Shown here one piece after another: positions 18,347-27,429 of a stretch of 38,780 bases of DNA. Position 1 is the stretch's first letter; every line of letters starts with the position of its first letter. The notes below the pieces were generated by a model, which did no database searches, was not told the origin of the DNA, and saw only the letters and a list, made by a program, of their open reading frames with translations. The position numbers were made by a program, and so were the translations under genes. The DNA is from a virus, in the IMG/VR virus record IMGVR_UViG_3300038548_000096, positions 1-38,780 of that record. One strand, written 5' to 3'.

Positions 18347-20336
18347 GCTCGGTTGACTCAATATCGTTAATCAGCTGCGTTAGCGCTCTAGCCGATGCTG
18401 GGCTGTTGGGGTTTAACGCCCTCAATGCTTTCATTTCAGCCTTCCAGTTGGGATCAAATAGCGCCTTAGACAATGATAACACCCTGCGATTAAAGCCTGC
18501 ATCATCTCCAACAGACACAAGAGTATTTATCGGGTTTGTGAATAGGTTTCTAATTCCCTGCACAAAGCCGCCTCGTAATTCCTGCTTGATCTCTTCTCGC
18601 GCTGCTGTCTGTGATCCGCCAGGTCTGCCAAGGCTTGCGCGTCTTAGTGCTGTCTGTAGAAACTTGAGGTTCTTTCTGCCCTCATCATCCAGCGCATTCA
18701 TTAGAACCTTCGTGCCTTTGTCGTTCGGGAATATCGCCCTAAACAGTTGGCCGGGGATGTTCTCAACAGATCCCTCTTCAAGCGTTGACTTGATCGAGCC
18801 TAAGCGCCGCTCAAGCTCTACCCTTGTGATCTCATTCCATGCATCAGGATCAACGTCTGTGATAGCTTTCTTGGCTCTCTTTATGACAGCCGGGTTAGTC
18901 TGTTGTGGGTCGAATATCTTGCTGCTGACCTGTTTAAGTTGGGTATCATCAAGCGCTGCAATCTTGCCAATGATCGACTCTTGCACCTTCGTTACTGCTG
19001 GTGATGCTTCTGCAAATGCTTCTCTAGCCTCTTTGAATGCTGGGCTAGCTTCGTCCATCTGATCCAACAGTGCGCGTTTAACCTGTGTCAGCTTGGCTTT
19101 AGTCGTGTTACCGAGCGAGTCAGTACCGACCTTGTTCAGCATCTGGTCAATTTCTAGCTTGGCGTTCTGCAATAGCCGCAGGGTTGGCGGCTTCCCTTTC
19201 TTGCCTTTAATCAACCCCTGAATCTTGTTCAAGGCCTTCGCTATCTCCCCGGCTGCAGGCAATTCGTCAAGCTCCGCTGCGATCAAGTCATTAACCGGCT
19301 TTAGGTCAACATCTGCGCCTTCCTTGAATGCCAGGTTGAACAACGGTGACGTTTTCTCTTTGCGTATATCCTTGGCCTTCTGTAGAGCTGCTTGTGCTGC
19401 TGTTCGTAGCCGCTCTGCGCCCGTAATCACAGAGCTATCAGGCGCAATGGTGTTAATGAAGTTCTCGACCGCATCACCCGCCGCTTTATTCTGTGACCGT
19501 AGACCTTCAACAGCAGCCTGTGTACCCGCTGGAAGTTGAGCAACAAAGGATTGCTTCTCAAGTTGTGCAGGGATCGCTGTTTGCTGTGCCTGGAATAGTG
19601 GAACCCCTGTGGCTTCTGTGGCTTCTCTCGCTGCTAATACATTTCCTTCGACTTGCTTTAACTGCTCACCCGCTGCCCCTACCGCCGCAGTCTGCCGCGT
19701 TCCTCTGATTGCTTGGATAGCTGGGACAACCGCCTCTGCTAGCCCGCCTGTACCCGCTGCAATAGCCGTAGAGACAGGATCACGCTCTTGCCTACCCAAC
19801 CCTACCCCGACCTCCTGTAAGCCCTGCTCTGTGGCTCCTGACGCCGCTGCGCCAAACCCTACCTTCTGCAATACGGTCTTGCCTAGATTCGCAAGTCTAG
19901 CCGCTGGTATAAATGAGAGAATCTGAGCAACACCTGTGGTCAAGTCTTGGGGTGATATGCCTGGACGGTTAAGCACTGATCGACGCGTTCCGCCACCTTC
20001 TGTCGGAACCTCAATGATCACCGATCCATCTGCTGTGGTTTCAAAGTTAGCGCCGGGGATATTCTGTAGAATGATGTCTTGCTGGGCTTTCTGGTCAAAC
20101 GTCGATAATAGACCGGCCGCAATCTTGAACGTATCGCCCTCTTCAGTCGTGCCAAACTCTGGCAGCGTGCCCAATTCAGGGGTTGCCGCTATACGCTCGG
20201 ATCCGGTAAAGAAGTCACCAACTCCGGTTTCGGGTTGTTGCTGTACAGGCTGCTCGGCCACTGCTGATCCACCAAACCGGTCAGTTGAGATTCCTGATTC
20301 TGCGTCTGCTGGATCTCCTCCAAATCTATCAACCAT
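18318..20336 (-). CDS. Ejection protein, P22 gp16-like (672 aa)
   Basis: In P22, gp16 is injected with the DNA and helps it cross the cell envelope. This gene holds the gp16 position, last of three ejection genes, and its size is similar (609 aa in P22). Two related N-terminal motifs DRFGG (about 3-7 and 20-24) mark a repeat. A small hydrophobic Ala/Gly-rich part (about 135-215, including GAAASGATEQGLQEVG) could enter a membrane, and the rest is long helix. No transglycosylase motif was seen. The start overlaps the stop of the gp20-like gene by one base (TAATGG). Confidence 0.72.
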   Translation of the reverse strand: MVDRFGGDPADAESGISTDRFGGSAVAEQPVQQQPETGVGDFFTGSERIAATPELGTLPEFGTTEEGDTFKIAAGLLSTFDQKAQQDIILQNIPGANFETTADGSVIIEVPTEGGGTRRSVLNRPGISPQDLTTGVAQILSFIPAARLANLGKTVLQKVGFGAAASGATEQGLQEVGVGLGRQERDPVSTAIAAGTGGLAEAVVPAIQAIRGTRQTAAVGAAGEQLKQVEGNVLAAREATEATGVPLFQAQQTAIPAQLEKQSFVAQLPAGTQAAVEGLRSQNKAAGDAVENFINTIAPDSSVITGAERLRTAAQAALQKAKDIRKEKTSPLFNLAFKEGADVDLKPVNDLIAAELDELPAAGEIAKALNKIQGLIKGKKGKPPTLRLLQNAKLEIDQMLNKVGTDSLGNTTKAKLTQVKRALLDQMDEASPAFKEAREAFAEASPAVTKVQESIIGKIAALDDTQLKQVSSKIFDPQQTNPAVIKRAKKAITDVDPDAWNEITRVELERRLGSIKSTLEEGSVENIPGQLFRAIFPNDKGTKVLMNALDDEGRKNLKFLQTALRRASLGRPGGSQTAAREEIKQELRGGFVQGIRNLFTNPINTLVSVGDDAGFNRRVLSLSKALFDPNWKAEMKALRALNPNSPASARALTQLINDIESTEPKDDQEQNR

Positions 20337-21571
20337 TATGGCTTCCTATGAAGTGTGCCGGTGTCGGGGCTGATGTAACTCGCACCAGATGGGAGTGAAT
20401 CAAACTGTGCTTGGGTGAATGGGATTGCAACGGTTCCATTTACTACCGCGTCAAATATCACCTTTAACCGGCTCAGATTCCTAGTTAGCTGCTCTTGTGA
20501 TTGGCTCTGCTCTACGCTACCAAGCACCGACTGCAACAGCCTGTTTTCGTTCTCAGATACAGAGCCGAGAGCGCCGCCTGTTGGGGAGTTCTCCCTCATT
20601 TGCTGCAGCTTGCCAAAACCCACGTTAGCCTTGATACCATTCAACGTATTCTTAAGGTCAAAAGCTGCAGTTCCTGGCACTGCAGAGGCTATAGAGCCTG
20701 TAAATCCTGTTGTTAGTGATTCAGTAGCCTGGAATAACGCTCTGTCGATATCTAATGACACGATACCGGCTTGCTGTTGCTTGGCCACTGCCGATGCGGC
20801 TTTCTTGGTTTCATCGCTCAGGCGTTTGCGCTCGTTCTTTATTGCGGCTTCTAACGCTTTTACTCCATCTCTACCGCCGCCCGCCGCGATGAATGCTGCA
20901 GATGCTCTAGCACCAACATCATCTGACAGCCCGGCAATCAACTCAGGCGGTGTTACCACTTGAGGCACTGGCGTGTCTCCTGCGACATTGACAGATACTA
21001 ATGGCGTACTTGGCTTTGCAGCAACGGATGCGATTGGTTGGCCTTGAGCGTCGAATCGCTGTTGTCCTTGGCCGAGAGTGAATCCTGCCCCTGCTTCCTG
21101 TGGGCTAAGCACTGTATTAAGCTGCTGTAGATTCTGCGCTCCAGTAACCGGATCAGCCGCAAACTCTACCAAGAATTGACGCATCTCAGGCGATGGAATG
21201 CCCGCAGCCTCGTTTCGATCAATAGCGCGCTGTACCGACTCAAAAGCCGCCTGTGGGTTGTTCTGTGCTAACCCTGCTGCAATGCGTACGTCTTCGGTAA
21301 ACTGTGCTTGACGGGCTTCTCCTGCCACCCCTGTAGCCTCAAACACCTTTAGCGCTAGACTTGGATCAGCCTGAGCCAATCCCTGATCAATACCAGGAAT
21401 GCCGCCAAGAGCCGCACCAGCTAAACCACGCGCACGACCTACCCTGCCCTGTTCGGCTTGCTGCTGAGCAAACAACAGATTTTGCTGCTGTTGAGTTTCA
21501 AATTGTCGCTGACCGCCTGCAATGTTAGCAATCTGAGGTTGTGCGATGAGTTGTGCCAAACCGTTAGCCAT
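20336..21571 (-). CDS. Ejection protein, P22 gp20-like (411 aa)
   Basis: Middle of the three ejection genes, in the P22 gp20 position (471 aa in P22). The N-terminus is Gln/Ala-rich (QRQFETQQQQNLLFAQQQAEQGR), then helical. The C-terminal segment KLQQMRENSPTGGALGSVSE and NRLLQSVLGSVEQSQS is a pattern seen in several phage ejection or internal virion proteins. It probably forms part of the trans-envelope channel with gp7 and gp16. Confidence 0.7.
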   Translation of the reverse strand: MANGLAQLIAQPQIANIAGGQRQFETQQQQNLLFAQQQAEQGRVGRARGLAGAALGGIPGIDQGLAQADPSLALKVFEATGVAGEARQAQFTEDVRIAAGLAQNNPQAAFESVQRAIDRNEAAGIPSPEMRQFLVEFAADPVTGAQNLQQLNTVLSPQEAGAGFTLGQGQQRFDAQGQPIASVAAKPSTPLVSVNVAGDTPVPQVVTPPELIAGLSDDVGARASAAFIAAGGGRDGVKALEAAIKNERKRLSDETKKAASAVAKQQQAGIVSLDIDRALFQATESLTTGFTGSIASAVPGTAAFDLKNTLNGIKANVGFGKLQQMRENSPTGGALGSVSENENRLLQSVLGSVEQSQSQEQLTRNLSRLKVIFDAVVNGTVAIPFTQAQFDSLPSGASYISPDTGTLHRKP

Positions 21572-21579
21572 AATATCTC

Positions 21580-22425
21580 CTAAAGCCTTGAAGCCTGGAA
21601 GGAAGACAATGCGCCGAACCCTTGTTGCGGCTGCGTCTGTTGAGGGCTAAAGAAGCCCTGTTGTGCAAGCTGCCCCACACCTTGTTGAATAGCTGATCCT
21701 ACACCGAGAGTGCCAGCTGCCCGAGCGTTCGCCTGAGCTAGTGCAAGATTCGCCTGTGGTGCAGCTTGCCCGACCGCGATGTTAGCAAGACCTGCGCCTG
21801 CGGTCTGCTGAGCCGATGCCCTAGCCGAGCCTAGCGATGATTGTAGGTTAGCGAGATTAGTCCGAGCCTCGATGCCCTGCCCTGCAATCGTACCCAGCCG
21901 TGAAAACCTGCTTTGTATGTCCCTTGCTCCGAACCCGATAGCTTGACGCTGTAGTTCCTGTTGGATTCTACCGCCTCCTAGGCCTCCTGTAGCCGCTGCG
22001 TTACGTAATGAGGCCTGTTCTGCCTCTTCCTGTAGAAATGCCTGCTCAGGGGATTGCTGGAAGTTCTGGAAGGCCTGTGCCTGTGCTTCCGGCCCCAATG
22101 CTCCAGATATGGCGGCCTGTATATCAAATGCCCCACCCCCTACATCTGCGATAGGTTGCAGCTGCCTTTGTGCTGCTCCTGCGCCTTGTGACAATTCAGC
22201 TAGAGTCTGCGGTAGGGCTTGCCGTATATCTCCCCGTCCGGTTGCTGCCGATTGTGCGGACAGTCTTGCTGCGTCTGCCGCTCCAGCTCGTTGTTGACTG
22301 GCTGCCTGGCTTGCTGTTAATGCCCCGCCGACAGCTGCGCCTGCTATAGCCCCAGCTGGCCCGCCCAATACGCCGCCAACGATTGGGGCTGCGATAGATG
22401 CGACTGCTTTAAACGCTTTGCTCAT
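21580..22425 (-). CDS. Ejection protein, P22 gp7-like (281 aa)
   Basis: First of the three ejection genes. The N-terminus is a Gly/Ala-rich hydrophobic segment (VASIAAPIVGGVLGGPAGAI and AGAAVGGALTASQ), as in P22 gp7, and is likely to insert in a membrane after injection. The rest is Ala/Gln-rich and helical. P22 gp7 is 229 aa and is proteolytically shortened at its N-terminus. GAGGCGGG precedes the ATG, which overlaps the end of the gp14-like gene by 4 bp. Confidence 0.75.
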   Translation of the reverse strand: MSKAFKAVASIAAPIVGGVLGGPAGAIAGAAVGGALTASQAASQQRAGAADAARLSAQSAATGRGDIRQALPQTLAELSQGAGAAQRQLQPIADVGGGAFDIQAAISGALGPEAQAQAFQNFQQSPEQAFLQEEAEQASLRNAAATGGLGGGRIQQELQRQAIGFGARDIQSRFSRLGTIAGQGIEARTNLANLQSSLGSARASAQQTAGAGLANIAVGQAAPQANLALAQANARAAGTLGVGSAIQQGVGQLAQQGFFSPQQTQPQQGFGALSSFQASRL

Positions 22426-22910
22426 TTTCCCGCCTCCAAGAAATCTATAATCTCTTGCTTAGTAATTCCCAAACGATACCGGCCCATCAGTTTACCGTCC
22501 TTAAAGTGGCTGTCTCTATCAAACCCCTCGTCCTTAAAGCCAAACCCTTTTGTGAAGTGATAAACGTTCTTGTATTTATGGGGGATGACTGCGTTAAGCT
22601 TCTTAAATTCCAAGTTAGCTAAACACCACTCAAATATTGCCTTACCTGATAGCGCTGAATACTTCTTTCTAAACTCTGGAATCATAAAGGCGTGGATCTC
22701 ATAAACAGGGCCATTCAAGTGATGCACGTTGTAACAGCCAGCAATAAGATTATCTTCGGTCAGCATCAGCACCCAATATTCATTTAGAACGTCAGGTATG
22801 AACTCTGTCACCCCATCCTCTGCAATAGTCTCGAATATCTCAGGCATCGACGTAATTGCATGGGCCACGCTGAAATCTAGCGTTCGAACTGGTGTTAGAC
22901 CAATATCCAT
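22422..22910 (-). CDS. P22 gp14-like protein, GNAT-type fold (162 aa)
   Basis: It lies in the position of P22 gene 14, just before gene 7, and matches that family (DUF2824). The pattern resembles an acetyltransferase: YEIHAFMIPEFRKKYSALSG (about 69-88) with a following helix (KAIFEWCLANLEFKKLNAVI) and then NVYHFTKGFGFKDEG, like the GNAT motifs A and B. Whether it acetylates anything is unknown; in P22, gp14 is not a tail component and has a minor role in assembly or infection. Confidence 0.75.
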   Translation of the reverse strand: MDIGLTPVRTLDFSVAHAITSMPEIFETIAEDGVTEFIPDVLNEYWVLMLTEDNLIAGCYNVHHLNGPVYEIHAFMIPEFRKKYSALSGKAIFEWCLANLEFKKLNAVIPHKYKNVYHFTKGFGFKDEGFDRDSHFKDGKLMGRYRLGITKQEIIDFLEAGK

Positions 22911-23152
22911 CCTAATGTCTCGTCGCCCCCGATATCGTCCAGCTTTTTAATATACTTGATCGCCCCAGCTACTCCTGCATCGTCCATGTATTCGCGCCCT
23001 TGCTTGGCTACCACTACACCTTCAGGGCTTCCAGTGCCCACGATAAGGTCAAGTTCAGTCATCTGCTCAACCCATCTTTGAAACGTATCGAGCATGTTGC
23101 CTTCAGGATCCACAATCGACTGCGCTACATGCGGAACAGGGATATCAGGCAA
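22895..23152 (-). CDS. Small protein in the tail-needle slot (85 aa)
   Basis: In P22 the gene after gp10 is gp26, a 233-aa trimeric needle. Here an 85-aa protein takes the place (MPDIPVPHVAQSIVDPEGNM, then LDTFQRWVEQMTELDLIVG). It overlaps both neighbours by 8 and 16 bp. It is too short to be a full needle. It may be a plug or an assembly factor with the needle function moved to the 526-aa protein (24590-26170). This is inference. Confidence 0.55.
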   Translation of the reverse strand: MPDIPVPHVAQSIVDPEGNMLDTFQRWVEQMTELDLIVGTGSPEGVVVAKQGREYMDDAGVAGAIKYIKKLDDIGGDETLGWILV

Positions 23153-24590
23153 ACTTAGCCTCCAGTTTAATAATCACAGGCTTAACAGGATCTGACATTC
23201 TAAACTGCAAAATTCTAAATCTTGGCGCTCTACCATTCCTGTACCAAATCTGTCTTGTATCGTATTTGCCTATTTTACCAATAGATCGAACCCTTTGGAA
23301 TTCGAATATTTTACCGTCATCGGATATCTCCATCGATACCATAGGGTCTGCTCTGTCTGAATTACCAACTCCAGATTCCATTGTTAACTCGATCATCGGA
23401 ACCTTTACAGAATTACCTACGTTGGAGAATGGCTGAGTGGTCACGATTCGTCTTATTTCTTCCCCGTACTCTGTGAAGCATTCAGATAATAACTCGCCTA
23501 TCCGCCCATCTATTAGATCGCCAACCAGGACTCGACCGTAAGCTGTAACAATTGCAGAGATGCGCCAGGACAGATCACTCTCGTTTATATGGGATGAACG
23601 CTCATGCCAGCGCTGGGAAACCAGGTCATATACAAACGTGTTCTGACCAAAGGTAAACCCTACAAAATAAGCACCTTTCTGAGCATATGAGAACGAGAAT
23701 GCATCTTCAATCTCTTCATCTGATGCGTCTGATAACAAGTTGTCAATCGCTGTGGTGGATACTTTGGAGAAGTTGTTGCCGCTGAACAACCATACTGCAG
23801 GGGTTTCGTTCTCGCCCCCTCCGATCATGATAAATGAGCCGCTCGTCTTCGTCAGAGTAAACGGAGCGAAACAGCCTTTATCTAGGAATATGTTTGACCG
23901 GATGAACGGGAATCCTGCGCCAGCCGGACGATTCTGGAAGCCTTCTGTGGTTTCTGATCCAGTGATGAACAACTGATTACGCGCAACGATAGGCGCAACG
24001 ATAACATCCGGGTCTGACTCTGCTGTGCCCACGTCTAGAGCATTCCAGCTGAGACCGTCATTTATTGCAGAGATGATCCATTTCTTAGTATCAGTTGATA
24101 CAGCAAAGAAGCTATCAACAAACTTTACATGCTGCGGATTGCCATTAGCAGTGAAGTCTAAATCTGTAATCTGTTGAAAAGGCGTTCCGGCATTCTCATC
24201 AAATATAAACCCGTCACCACCTGGAACCAGGATCATCAGCTGTGTGCCGTTGTCGGCCATTGAAACCCGACCTGATCCGGTAATAGTGCCTAGTGATGTT
24301 GTGCTAAAGGACTCTGTTTGATCGGGGTTTATAGTCCGGTTAAGAACATATAGCGCGTCACCGTTAACAAAATAAGGAATACCGTTCTTTACGTGTGCGC
24401 CTCTGTTTACCTGCGCCACTGTGCCTGTAGTGGCTAACTGCAAAGCACCAGGCGTGCCAAACAGAGACTCTTGAGTTAGTCCAGATGTCTGAACGATGTT
24501 TGGATACCAGTTAACACAGCGCTGTGCACTTATCGGCAGGCTATCAGACTCGTATGAGCCGTTCGCTATAGGTAGCTCTACTTTGGCCAT
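23145..24590 (-). CDS. Tail hub / DNA stabilisation protein, P22 gp10-like (481 aa)
   Basis: P22 gp10 forms the hexameric hub below gp4 and seals the packaged head. The match is clear from the start: VELPIANGSYESDSLPISAQ then RCVNWYPNIVQTSGL, and LFGTPGALQLATTGTV. The length of 481 aa is close to 472 aa in P22. The remainder is beta-rich, as expected of a propeller-like hub. It overlaps the next gene by 8 bp and the gene upstream by one base. Confidence 0.9.
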   Translation of the reverse strand: MAKVELPIANGSYESDSLPISAQRCVNWYPNIVQTSGLTQESLFGTPGALQLATTGTVAQVNRGAHVKNGIPYFVNGDALYVLNRTINPDQTESFSTTSLGTITGSGRVSMADNGTQLMILVPGGDGFIFDENAGTPFQQITDLDFTANGNPQHVKFVDSFFAVSTDTKKWIISAINDGLSWNALDVGTAESDPDVIVAPIVARNQLFITGSETTEGFQNRPAGAGFPFIRSNIFLDKGCFAPFTLTKTSGSFIMIGGGENETPAVWLFSGNNFSKVSTTAIDNLLSDASDEEIEDAFSFSYAQKGAYFVGFTFGQNTFVYDLVSQRWHERSSHINESDLSWRISAIVTAYGRVLVGDLIDGRIGELLSECFTEYGEEIRRIVTTQPFSNVGNSVKVPMIELTMESGVGNSDRADPMVSMEISDDGKIFEFQRVRSIGKIGKYDTRQIWYRNGRAPRFRILQFRMSDPVKPVIIKLEAKFA

Positions 24591-26170
24591 TAGTCCACCC
24601 TGTGAGTTGCGTCAGAAACTAGGATGTTGACGGTGTTAGCGTTGTTCTCTGCAAACACCTCCACAAAATCATTAGTATCAAAGCTGAGCTGCCAAGGTAG
24701 AGTTGTGCGTGAATTTGAAGAGCTGTTCATGTCGTTCTGCGCGCCGGAGTTAGCGATAACCACGCCGTTCTTTGCAATGTAAAATTTGCAGCTATTGGAG
24801 CCACCTGATGCCATCTTTGCCGAGAATGATGCCGTTACAGGTAGAACAGCGGTCTTTGCTCCCAAATATGTAAGCCGTCCAGCAGCCGTAATAGCAAACT
24901 GTGAGCTTCTTTCCTCAATCCATGTCCCTGCTACTAATACTGCGTTTGAACCATCCGTAGACGATGCAGAAATGACTGTCTCAGTTGCATTTGAGATCAA
25001 CACCGCCAACGCATCTGGTCGAGTATTGGCGATGTCATCGTTAAGCTGGAATTCCCACTGTGCATCATCGGGGCTGATCGTGGCTAACATCGTGCCAAGC
25101 CCGGTCAGGTTCTTTGTGTTGATAACCGTGCCTGTTGCTCCTGCTACCATATTCGCAGATGATGCCGCACCATCAAGAAAGGTCACACCTGCTGCGAGTG
25201 CTACGAAGTTTGTATCAAGTGATAAACCTGTGAATGTGGCTGAACCAAGATCAATCATGGTTCCTGCAGCCTGAACGATTAAATTGCCGTTCATCAGCAG
25301 CACGCCGTTGGTCCCTGAGAACGTTAGACCGGAAGCGGTGTTGTTTTCAAATGAGATGTTATTGATCTGAGCAGCCTGGAAATCGGCCATTGTTCCTATT
25401 CCAGTACATGCGGTTACGCTAGCATCAACGAACTGGAAGACATAATCAGCGGCCCCTGTTAGCTCCAACAAGACAGCGTTGGGAGCATTAAGACGGATCT
25501 TGGTGACTTTGTTCGAGTCGCTTACCGACTTAAATAGGGAGTTTGTGCCGGTGTACGTCAGCTGGACAATCGATGAATCTGCAGCCCTGACGACCGTATT
25601 ATTGCCCAATAAGAACCCATCAAGCCCGGTATTGATATCGTTGACAAATAGATAATCTGTGTCATCCGCTAATGGGTGACGTCCTGAGACTACTGATGGT
25701 AGGTCTGATTCTTGAGATATAACCACAGTCTTAGTAGATGTTGGAGCAGCAACGGCTGCTATCTGAATTCTGTTTCCATCCTCGGCAATCGATATGCCAG
25801 TACCTGCAATAAAGCTGCGCAAGATAGGCTGCGTCACTGAAAGGTTTACTACAGGCTTGGCTCCATCGGTATTCTGAGTGAAATTGTGGTTTAGCGTGAT
25901 GCCACCTTGAGGGCTAACAGAAGACTTAACGCCAAATCCGTCCTCAAGGTTGCGGATGTTGTTTACAGTGCCGACCTTGTTAAGAACAGGGGTACCAAGC
26001 ACATTACCCTGCTGCACCAGTGTGCCAGTAGTGCCGAAAGCTGTAAGCATGTTGGCGAATGAAATCTTGCGGTTGCTGCTCAGCGTTACAAAGTCAAACG
26101 TGGCATCAGCTGGGATCGTAGTGTCTTCAACAAATACACTCTTTTTACGTCCGTTTGATTGATTACTCAT
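24590..26170 (-). CDS. Large beta-rich virion protein between gp4 and gp10 (fibre/needle candidate, 526 aa)
   Basis: P22 has no gene in this position. The N-terminal ~150 residues contain strands such as NKVGTVNNIRNLEDGFGVKS and GTGISIAEDGNRIQI. The middle (about 155-360) has short repeated strands with NNISFENNTASGLTFSGTNG and GTMIDLGSATFTGLSLDTNF, typical of a right-handed beta-helix. The last ~140 residues form an independent jelly-roll-like domain (TASFSAKMASGGSNSCKFYI, NTVNILVSD). This is the build of a trimeric fibre or needle. The gene overlaps both neighbours by 1-4 bp, so it is made with the tail. Confidence 0.6.
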   Translation of the reverse strand: MSNQSNGRKKSVFVEDTTIPADATFDFVTLSSNRKISFANMLTAFGTTGTLVQQGNVLGTPVLNKVGTVNNIRNLEDGFGVKSSVSPQGGITLNHNFTQNTDGAKPVVNLSVTQPILRSFIAGTGISIAEDGNRIQIAAVAAPTSTKTVVISQESDLPSVVSGRHPLADDTDYLFVNDINTGLDGFLLGNNTVVRAADSSIVQLTYTGTNSLFKSVSDSNKVTKIRLNAPNAVLLELTGAADYVFQFVDASVTACTGIGTMADFQAAQINNISFENNTASGLTFSGTNGVLLMNGNLIVQAAGTMIDLGSATFTGLSLDTNFVALAAGVTFLDGAASSANMVAGATGTVINTKNLTGLGTMLATISPDDAQWEFQLNDDIANTRPDALAVLISNATETVISASSTDGSNAVLVAGTWIEERSSQFAITAAGRLTYLGAKTAVLPVTASFSAKMASGGSNSCKFYIAKNGVVIANSGAQNDMNSSSNSRTTLPWQLSFDTNDFVEVFAENNANTVNILVSDATHRVD

Positions 26171-26664
26171 GGCGTTTCATCCGCTGTGTCTTCTTCCAGG
26201 CCGATAGAACCAGTCGATTCAGCCAAGATATTGTCTTGTAGGTCGGGATAGAACTTGTGGTGACTGTGGTTGCAGCCTTCGTTACCAGATCCGATTGGCA
26301 GTGTGCTTGGGAATTCAGCAGCACCGATTGTCACGGCAAGGACCCGCATTGTATCAACGCCGTCTCGCGCCTTCTGCGTTAACTCAAAGGGTACAGGAGC
26401 GCCGTCAGAGAACTGTGTCCACAAACGCTCAGCTAGACCGAATATCATGCCTTCAATGGCACCAGCGGCCACTGTTATAGGGCTGGACATCTTGGTTACT
26501 GTGGTATAACCCAGATCGATACCTTTAGCGTCAAGAGCATCCATCATCCGATTGAGATACCGGATAGCAGACTGCGCCTCAGACTCTCCCAGAGACGCCT
26601 CACCGCCGAGTACAACTATCTCGGTCAATGCGTCCTTTATGATTGTTTCTGCTGTCTCAGCCAT
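26167..26664 (-). CDS. Head-to-tail adaptor, P22 gp4-like (165 aa)
   Basis: P22 gp4 binds the portal and starts tail assembly. The N-terminus ETIIKDALTEIVVLGGEASL with ESEAQSAIRYLNRMMDALDA follows the family pattern, and the length (165) is almost the P22 length (166). A C-terminal extension with a His-rich segment (CNHSHHKFYPD) and an acidic tail is seen. Its position after the head genes and before gp10 fits. Confidence 0.84.
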   Translation of the reverse strand: MAETAETIIKDALTEIVVLGGEASLGESEAQSAIRYLNRMMDALDAKGIDLGYTTVTKMSSPITVAAGAIEGMIFGLAERLWTQFSDGAPVPFELTQKARDGVDTMRVLAVTIGAAEFPSTLPIGSGNEGCNHSHHKFYPDLQDNILAESTGSIGLEEDTADETP

Positions 26665-26667
26665 GAT

Positions 26668-26805
26668 TTAGACCTTATCAGCTTTAGGCTTGCGTCCTGG
26701 CTTGCCTTTCTTCTTCTTCCACCCTTGAGACTCCGCGTATTTAACCATTACCTCTGTGTCTTTCAATTCGATTTCAGCGCCGCTTTGGCGAATGTAAATG
26801 GTCAT
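26668..26805 (-). CDS. Small basic protein between head and tail genes (45 aa)
   Basis: The ATG at 26805 follows GAGGAATCACGC. The sequence MTIYIRQSGAEIELKDTEVM is followed by a strongly basic tail (WKKKKGKPGRKPKADK). Short proteins of this kind are found between coat and gp4 genes of several P22/F116-like phages. Possibly a minor head or DNA-contact protein. Confidence 0.6.
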   Translation of the reverse strand: MTIYIRQSGAEIELKDTEVMVKYAESQGWKKKKGKPGRKPKADKV

Positions 26806-26844
26806 GCGTGATTCCTCAGAGAGGGCATCCTTGCCCTTGGTTGA

Positions 26845-27381
26845 TTAAGCGATAGCCGGTAATGTAGCGGTAGGCCCGCCGAACCCGATTACTGCCCAGC
26901 CTCCTGCCAGGAACATCAGCTCAACAGCTTCGCCCGCAGTCGTGAAAGTGATAGTTGAATACCCAAGTCCATTTGCCGGGGTTAGTACGCCACTCCCGCC
27001 ATCAACAACATGGACGACAATTTTACGTTGCCCAATATACCCATCTGCAATAGTCAGAGCCTGCGCCCCGCCGTCAGATGTGAACTGAGTAATTGCGGTA
27101 ATAACGTCAACAGCGCCAGCGCCGGTGATAGCCTGGATGTTTGTGTCTGTGGTTAGTATCAGCCCGGTAGCGTCACGCGTTAGCGCTAAAGTACCCACGC
27201 CGTCAGATGCCTTTACGGTAATGAAATACTCAGCATCTAGATCTGCTGAAATATCATCGAAATACCCTGATGCCCGAACCGTTGCCATTGCGTCTGTGGT
27301 TGTATAGGCAAACATCTTGCCCTTGTCGAAGGCCTTCCCTTTGCCTCCCATTGCTTTTAAACCAGTTGAATTGAATGCCAT
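26845..27381 (-). CDS. Head-associated structural protein, decoration-like (178 aa)
   Basis: It lies directly after the coat gene. The N-terminus MAFNSTGLKAMGGKGKAFDK, then FAYTTTDAMATVRASGYFDD, is a pattern seen in several phage structural proteins (head fibre or decoration types). The C-terminal part is beta-rich with Gly turns (VHVVDGGSGVLTPANGLGYS, AVELMFLAGGWAVIGFGG). It is probably displayed on the capsid. A 5-bp GC hairpin in the gap to the coat gene may reduce its expression relative to coat. Confidence 0.65.
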   Translation of the reverse strand: MAFNSTGLKAMGGKGKAFDKGKMFAYTTTDAMATVRASGYFDDISADLDAEYFITVKASDGVGTLALTRDATGLILTTDTNIQAITGAGAVDVITAITQFTSDGGAQALTIADGYIGQRKIVVHVVDGGSGVLTPANGLGYSTITFTTAGEAVELMFLAGGWAVIGFGGPTATLPAIA

Positions 27382-27402
27382 TTTCTTATCCTCAAAGAGT
27401 TA

Positions 27403-27418
27403 CCCCGCCGAAACGGGG
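27403..27418 (-). terminator. Small GC hairpin after coat gene, possible attenuator
   Basis: CCCCG (27403-27407) and CGGGG (27414-27418) pair with a 6-nt loop on either strand. No U-run follows on the minus strand (GTAACTC), so it is more likely an mRNA stabiliser or partial attenuator below the highly expressed coat gene than a full terminator. Confidence 0.4.
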
Positions 27419-27429
27419 CTTATTGGTTG

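Noticed and set aside
18406-19062. 218-codon plus-strand ORF opposite the gp16-like gene
   Set aside because: Antisense shadow of a gene with long helical, Ala/Leu-rich coding; it lacks a ribosome binding site and a coherent domain pattern.
20415-20963. 182-codon plus-strand ORF opposite the gp20-like gene
   Set aside because: Same reason: antisense shadow of an Ala/Gln-rich helical protein, Ser/Leu/Pro-rich translation without motifs.
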